DNA from: an uncultured Clostridia bacterium | GTDB taxonomy: Bacteria > Bacillota > Clostridia > Christensenellales > Borkfalkiaceae | Length of the DNA stretch: 33,821 nucleotides | Direction of reading: 5' to 3' | NCBI GenBank assembly: GCA_944372075.1 | Contig: CALVYJ010000002.1 | Span: 1 to 33,821 of the forward strand | Shown: positions 31,208-33,821 of the stretch, piece by piece | Numbering within the stretch: the first letter of the stretch is position 1 | How the letters are laid out: each line of letters begins with the position of its first letter | The notes under the pieces: model-generated | What the model saw: the letters and a program-made list of their open reading frames with translations, nothing else | Told to the model about the DNA's origin: nothing | Database searches by the model: none | Position numbers and translations under genes: made by a program

Positions 31208-33249
31208 GCGAGCAAGAGATGACCATAGGCTTCATAGGGAATCCGAATTGCGGCAAGACGACGCTGTTCAACGCGTACACGGGAGCGAATCTCAAGGTTG
31301 CGAACTGGCCGGGCGTGACGGTAGAGAAGGTAGAGGGTGCGATTCGCGATCACAATCAGAAGATACGTCTGGTCGATTTACCGGGAACGTACAGTTTGAC
31401 GTCGTACACGATGGAAGAGACGGTATCGCGAAACTTTATACTCAGCGACGAAGTGGACGTAGTGATCAACGTAGTGGACGCTTCGGTATTGGAGCGCAGT
31501 TTGTATTTGACGTTGCAGCTGTTGGAGCTGGGGAAGCCGGTCGTAATGGCGTTGAACATGATGGACATCGTGCAAAAGCGCGGCATGGAGCTGGATCTGC
31601 ACCGATTGCCGGAGATGCTGGGGATACCGGTCATTCCGGTGACGGCGCGCAAGCGGCAGGGGTTGGAATCGCTGTTGCACGCGGCGGTGCATCATAAGGG
31701 GCATCGGCCGTCGGAGGGTCTGGTACACGATCATGCTTATGAGCAAAAGCACGAGCATGACCATCATTCCGAATACGCGATGGTCTATTCGGACGAAATC
31801 GAAGATAAGATCGACAAGATCATAGAGCAGTTAAAGAGTCGGTATCCGAATCTGGAGAATGAGCGTTGGCACGCGTTGAAGCTGTTGGAAAACGACAAGG
31901 AGATCGCGGAAAAATACCCGATCGATTTGCCCGAGACGCTTGATAAAAGTTACGAATCGGAGATCATCAATCAAAAGTACGATTTTATCGGCGAGATCAT
32001 TCACGAAGTTTTGCTGCATAAGCAGGAGCAGGACGTATTTACGGAAAAGATCGACCGAGTGCTCACGCACAGGATCTGGGGGATTCCCGTATTTTTGGGG
32101 ATCATGGCGTTGGTTTTTTTCCTTACTTTTTTTGTGGGGGACTGGATCAAGGGTTTTTTCGAGCTGGGCATAGGCTGGCTGTCCGATGCCGCAAAGAGCG
32201 GTCTGGAGTCGGTAGAGGCAAGTCCGATCATCGTGTCGCTGGTCGTCGACGGGATCATAGGCGGCGTGGGGACGATCATCACGTTTTTGCCCAACATTTT
32301 CATCTTGTTTTTGGCGCTCGCGCTGTTGGAAGACAGCGGCTATATGTCGCGCGTGGCGTACGTAATGGAAGGGTTGATGAGTCGGCTGGGTCTGTCCGGC
32401 AAGGCGTTCATTCCCATGCTGTTGGGGTTTGGCTGTACCGTGCCGGCGATCATGGCATCGCGCGCGCTGGAAAATAAGCGCGATCGGTTCAAGGTCATGC
32501 TGGTGACGCCGTTCATGAGCTGTAACGCGCGGCTGACCATCTATATTCTGTTCGCCGAGATGTTCTTTGCCCGGTATGCAATGCTGGTCGCCTATTCCAT
32601 GTATGTGATCGGAATTTTGGTCGCCCTGGGAGTATCCGCCATTTTGCATCTGATCGATAAGAAAAAGAGCGCAAACTCTTTGATCATCGAATTGCCCGAA
32701 TATAAACTGCCGGACGCGCGCACGGTCGCGATCTATGTTTGGGAAAAGGTCAAGGATTATTTGGTCAAAGCCGGAACGACCATCTTTATCGCGACGATCA
32801 TAATCTGGGTGTTGCTGTATTTCGGCCCGCAGGGGTTTGCCGCCGATATGTCGAATAGTTTTGGCGCCTATATCGGGAAATTCCTGGTGCCGATCTTCGT
32901 TCCCATCGGCTTGGGATTTTGGCAGGTAGCGGTGGCGCTGATCGCCGGCATTTCGGCAAAAGAGGTGGTCGTATCCAGTTGCGCCGTGCTGTTCGGCATC
33001 GTAAACGCCAGTTCGCCGGAAGGCATGCAGCAGTTTTCACAAGTGCTGGGTTCGATCGGGTTCGGCCCTCTCAACGCGTTCTGTCTGATGGTTTTTTGCC
33101 TGCTGTACGTACCCTGTGCGGCGGCGCTCGCCACCATCCGAAAGGAGTCGAAAAGCTGGAAATGGACGGGCTTTGTCACGCTGTTCCAGTTGGTCGTGGC
33201 ATGGCTGATCACGTTTATCGTGTATCAGATCGGCTGTCTGTTCGTATAG
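31204..33249 (+). CDS. feoB: FeoB, ferrous iron transporter
   Basis: The protein has 681 residues, near the short end for the family. The cytoplasmic GTPase domain has G1 GNPNCGKTT (12-20), switch-region NWPGVTVE, G3 DLPG (58-61) and G4 NMMD (118-121). A helical GDI-like region follows, then a membrane domain with the family's gate motifs LGFGCTVPAIMASRALE and TPFMSCNARLTIY. Between the GTPase and GDI regions (about 168-190) lies a His-rich stretch with around nine His residues, which could bind metal in the cytoplasm. It imports Fe2+ and is second gene of the feo operon. Confidence 0.97.
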   Translation: MSEQEMTIGFIGNPNCGKTTLFNAYTGANLKVANWPGVTVEKVEGAIRDHNQKIRLVDLPGTYSLTSYTMEETVSRNFILSDEVDVVINVVDASVLERSLYLTLQLLELGKPVVMALNMMDIVQKRGMELDLHRLPEMLGIPVIPVTARKRQGLESLLHAAVHHKGHRPSEGLVHDHAYEQKHEHDHHSEYAMVYSDEIEDKIDKIIEQLKSRYPNLENERWHALKLLENDKEIAEKYPIDLPETLDKSYESEIINQKYDFIGEIIHEVLLHKQEQDVFTEKIDRVLTHRIWGIPVFLGIMALVFFLTFFVGDWIKGFFELGIGWLSDAAKSGLESVEASPIIVSLVVDGIIGGVGTIITFLPNIFILFLALALLEDSGYMSRVAYVMEGLMSRLGLSGKAFIPMLLGFGCTVPAIMASRALENKRDRFKVMLVTPFMSCNARLTIYILFAEMFFARYAMLVAYSMYVIGILVALGVSAILHLIDKKKSANSLIIELPEYKLPDARTVAIYVWEKVKDYLVKAGTTIFIATIIIWVLLYFGPQGFAADMSNSFGAYIGKFLVPIFVPIGLGFWQVAVALIAGISAKEVVVSSCAVLFGIVNASSPEGMQQFSQVLGSIGFGPLNAFCLMVFCLLYVPCAAALATIRKESKSWKWTGFVTLFQLVVAWLITFIVYQIGCLFV

Positions 33250-33258
33250 GAGGTCGGT

Positions 33259-33438
33259 ATGCTGATCAGTATTCTGGTTGCAGGAGCCATTCTTGTTTGG
33301 CTGGCCGTTGCGTTGGCGGTACTCTTCGCGCGCCGAAATCGTCCGCACTGCAAGGGCTGTGCGCTCGGCTGCCGCCTCGATCGGCAAACGCAGTCCGAAT
33401 GCCGCGCGATAGAGGAAGAGTCCGAAAAACGTTCTTGA
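33259..33438 (+). CDS. FeoB-associated Cys-rich membrane protein
   Basis: This 59-residue protein starts with ATG at 33259, 9 bp after feoB, behind TAGGAGGT. One N-terminal membrane helix (about 3-24) is followed by ARRNR and then CKGCALGC with a further Cys at residue 48. Position after feoB, size, single helix and the CxxCxxxC cluster match the FeoB-associated Cys-rich protein family of Clostridia, which may assist FeoB in the way FeoC does in other bacteria. The exact role is not known. Confidence 0.88.
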   Translation: MLISILVAGAILVWLAVALAVLFARRNRPHCKGCALGCRLDRQTQSECRAIEEESEKRS

Positions 33439-33570
33439 AAACAGCTTTTCAAATGATCGTTGTTCGCGCTCGAACGATCGGGATTTCCAAAACGAGCGCG
33501 CTTTCGTTCGGCGCGAGCCGTTCGGCAAGACTCTCGGCAAGATTCTCGGATCTTTCATTTTGCGAACTCG

Positions 33571-33675
33571 CGCCGCATCGACAAAGACGAACGCTGCGTT
33601 GACAAAGACAAATTCCGCATCGACAAAGGCGAACGCCGCATCGACAAAGACGAACGCCGCATTGACAAAGGCATA
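33571..33675 (+). repeat. 21-bp tandem repeat, five copies
   Basis: Units based on CGCCGCATCGACAAAGACGAA repeat five times with a few changes. Read in one frame they encode RRIDKDE-type heptads. The frame has only a TTG start without ribosome site, so coding is doubtful. Shorter repeats (TCGGCAAGAYTC, twice) lie just upstream at 33522-33545. Confidence 0.8.
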
Positions 33676-33712
33676 TGCGGCGTTTGTTTGCTGTTTTTAT
33701 CGTGAATCAGAT

Positions 33713-33752
33713 CGGGGCGAAACGCAATTTTAATTGCGTTTCGCCCCGTTTT
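33713..33752 (+). terminator. Terminator, probably of the feo operon
   Basis: A 17-bp perfect stem (CGGGGCGAAACGCAATT and its complement, 2-base loop) is followed by TTTT. It is the first credible plus-strand terminator after the FeoB-associated gene, 275 bp beyond it. Confidence 0.8.
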
Positions 33753-33776
33753 GATGGCGGATAAGACGAACCGTAC

Positions 33777-33806
33777 GCCCCTCGCAAAATACTTTGCGAG
33801 GGGGGC
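33777..33806. other. Hairpin and ribosome site of a gene beyond the window
   Basis: CCCCTCGCAAA pairs with TTTGCGAGGGG around ATAC. TAGGAGG at 33813-33819 looks like the ribosome site of a gene starting just past the window edge, so the hairpin would lie in its leader. Confidence 0.5.
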
Positions 33807-33821
33807 GGTGGATAGGAGGCA

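Noticed and set aside
33571-33675. CRISPR array
   Set aside because: The units are directly contiguous with no spacers and are only 21 bp.
33460-33705. 81-codon frame containing the RRIDKDE heptads
   Set aside because: It starts at TTG with no ribosome site, has a low-complexity composition and shows no homologous domain; it is kept only as a repeat.

Overview
The window looks like a chromosomal segment from a low-to-mid GC Gram-positive anaerobe (Bacillota, Clostridia; probably an uncultured gut lineage). The reasons are textbook TTGACA-N17-TATAAT promoters, GGAGG ribosome sites, many lipoprotein signal peptides, LacI regulators with MalF/MalG-type sugar transporters, and a FeoA-FeoB-FeoB-associated Cys-rich operon. 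The taxonomic guess is inference; no rRNA is present.

Layout. 1-392: end of a tRNA operon (Met-CAT, Glu-TTC). A 132-bp, GC-rich, three-hairpin repeat directly abuts the Glu CCA end, and a 16-bp copy of the tRNA 3' end lies beyond it. A near-identical copy of the repeat sits at 29936-30069 with no tRNA beside it. 393-1744: a DMT-type transporter. 1845-28716: a 27-kb glycan-utilisation locus made of two paralogous halves. Half A has an EEP-fold lipoprotein (minus strand), a giant surface protein, a beta-propeller-fused permease, a second permease, a binding lipoprotein, LacI and a GH36 enzyme. Half B has a GH99/71-like lipoprotein, a giant surface protein, a propeller-fused permease, a second permease, a binding lipoprotein, a second GH99/71-like lipoprotein, a second LacI and a second EEP lipoprotein (minus strand). 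28982-29812: a methyltransferase. 29934-30177: repeat copy 2 and terminators. 30199-30732: a membrane protein of unknown function. 30919-33752: the ferrous-iron feo operon, a 21-bp tandem repeat and a terminator. The window ends in what looks like the ribosome site of a further gene.

How the glycan locus probably works (inference). The anchored surface proteins bind the polymer, the GH99/71-like and GH36 enzymes cut it, and the EEP lipoproteins may remove phosphodiester groups. The binding lipoproteins pass oligosaccharides to two importers, which have no ATPase gene here and so presumably share a distant MsmX-type ATPase. Both half-operons start at consensus promoters associated with pairs of the palindrome AAACACGTGTTT, the likely operator of one or both LacI proteins.

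Most worth following up: the structured repeat at the tRNA end with att-like direct repeats, the propeller-permease fusions, the shared paired operators, and a conserved C-terminal Cys/TM/basic tail on both surface proteins.
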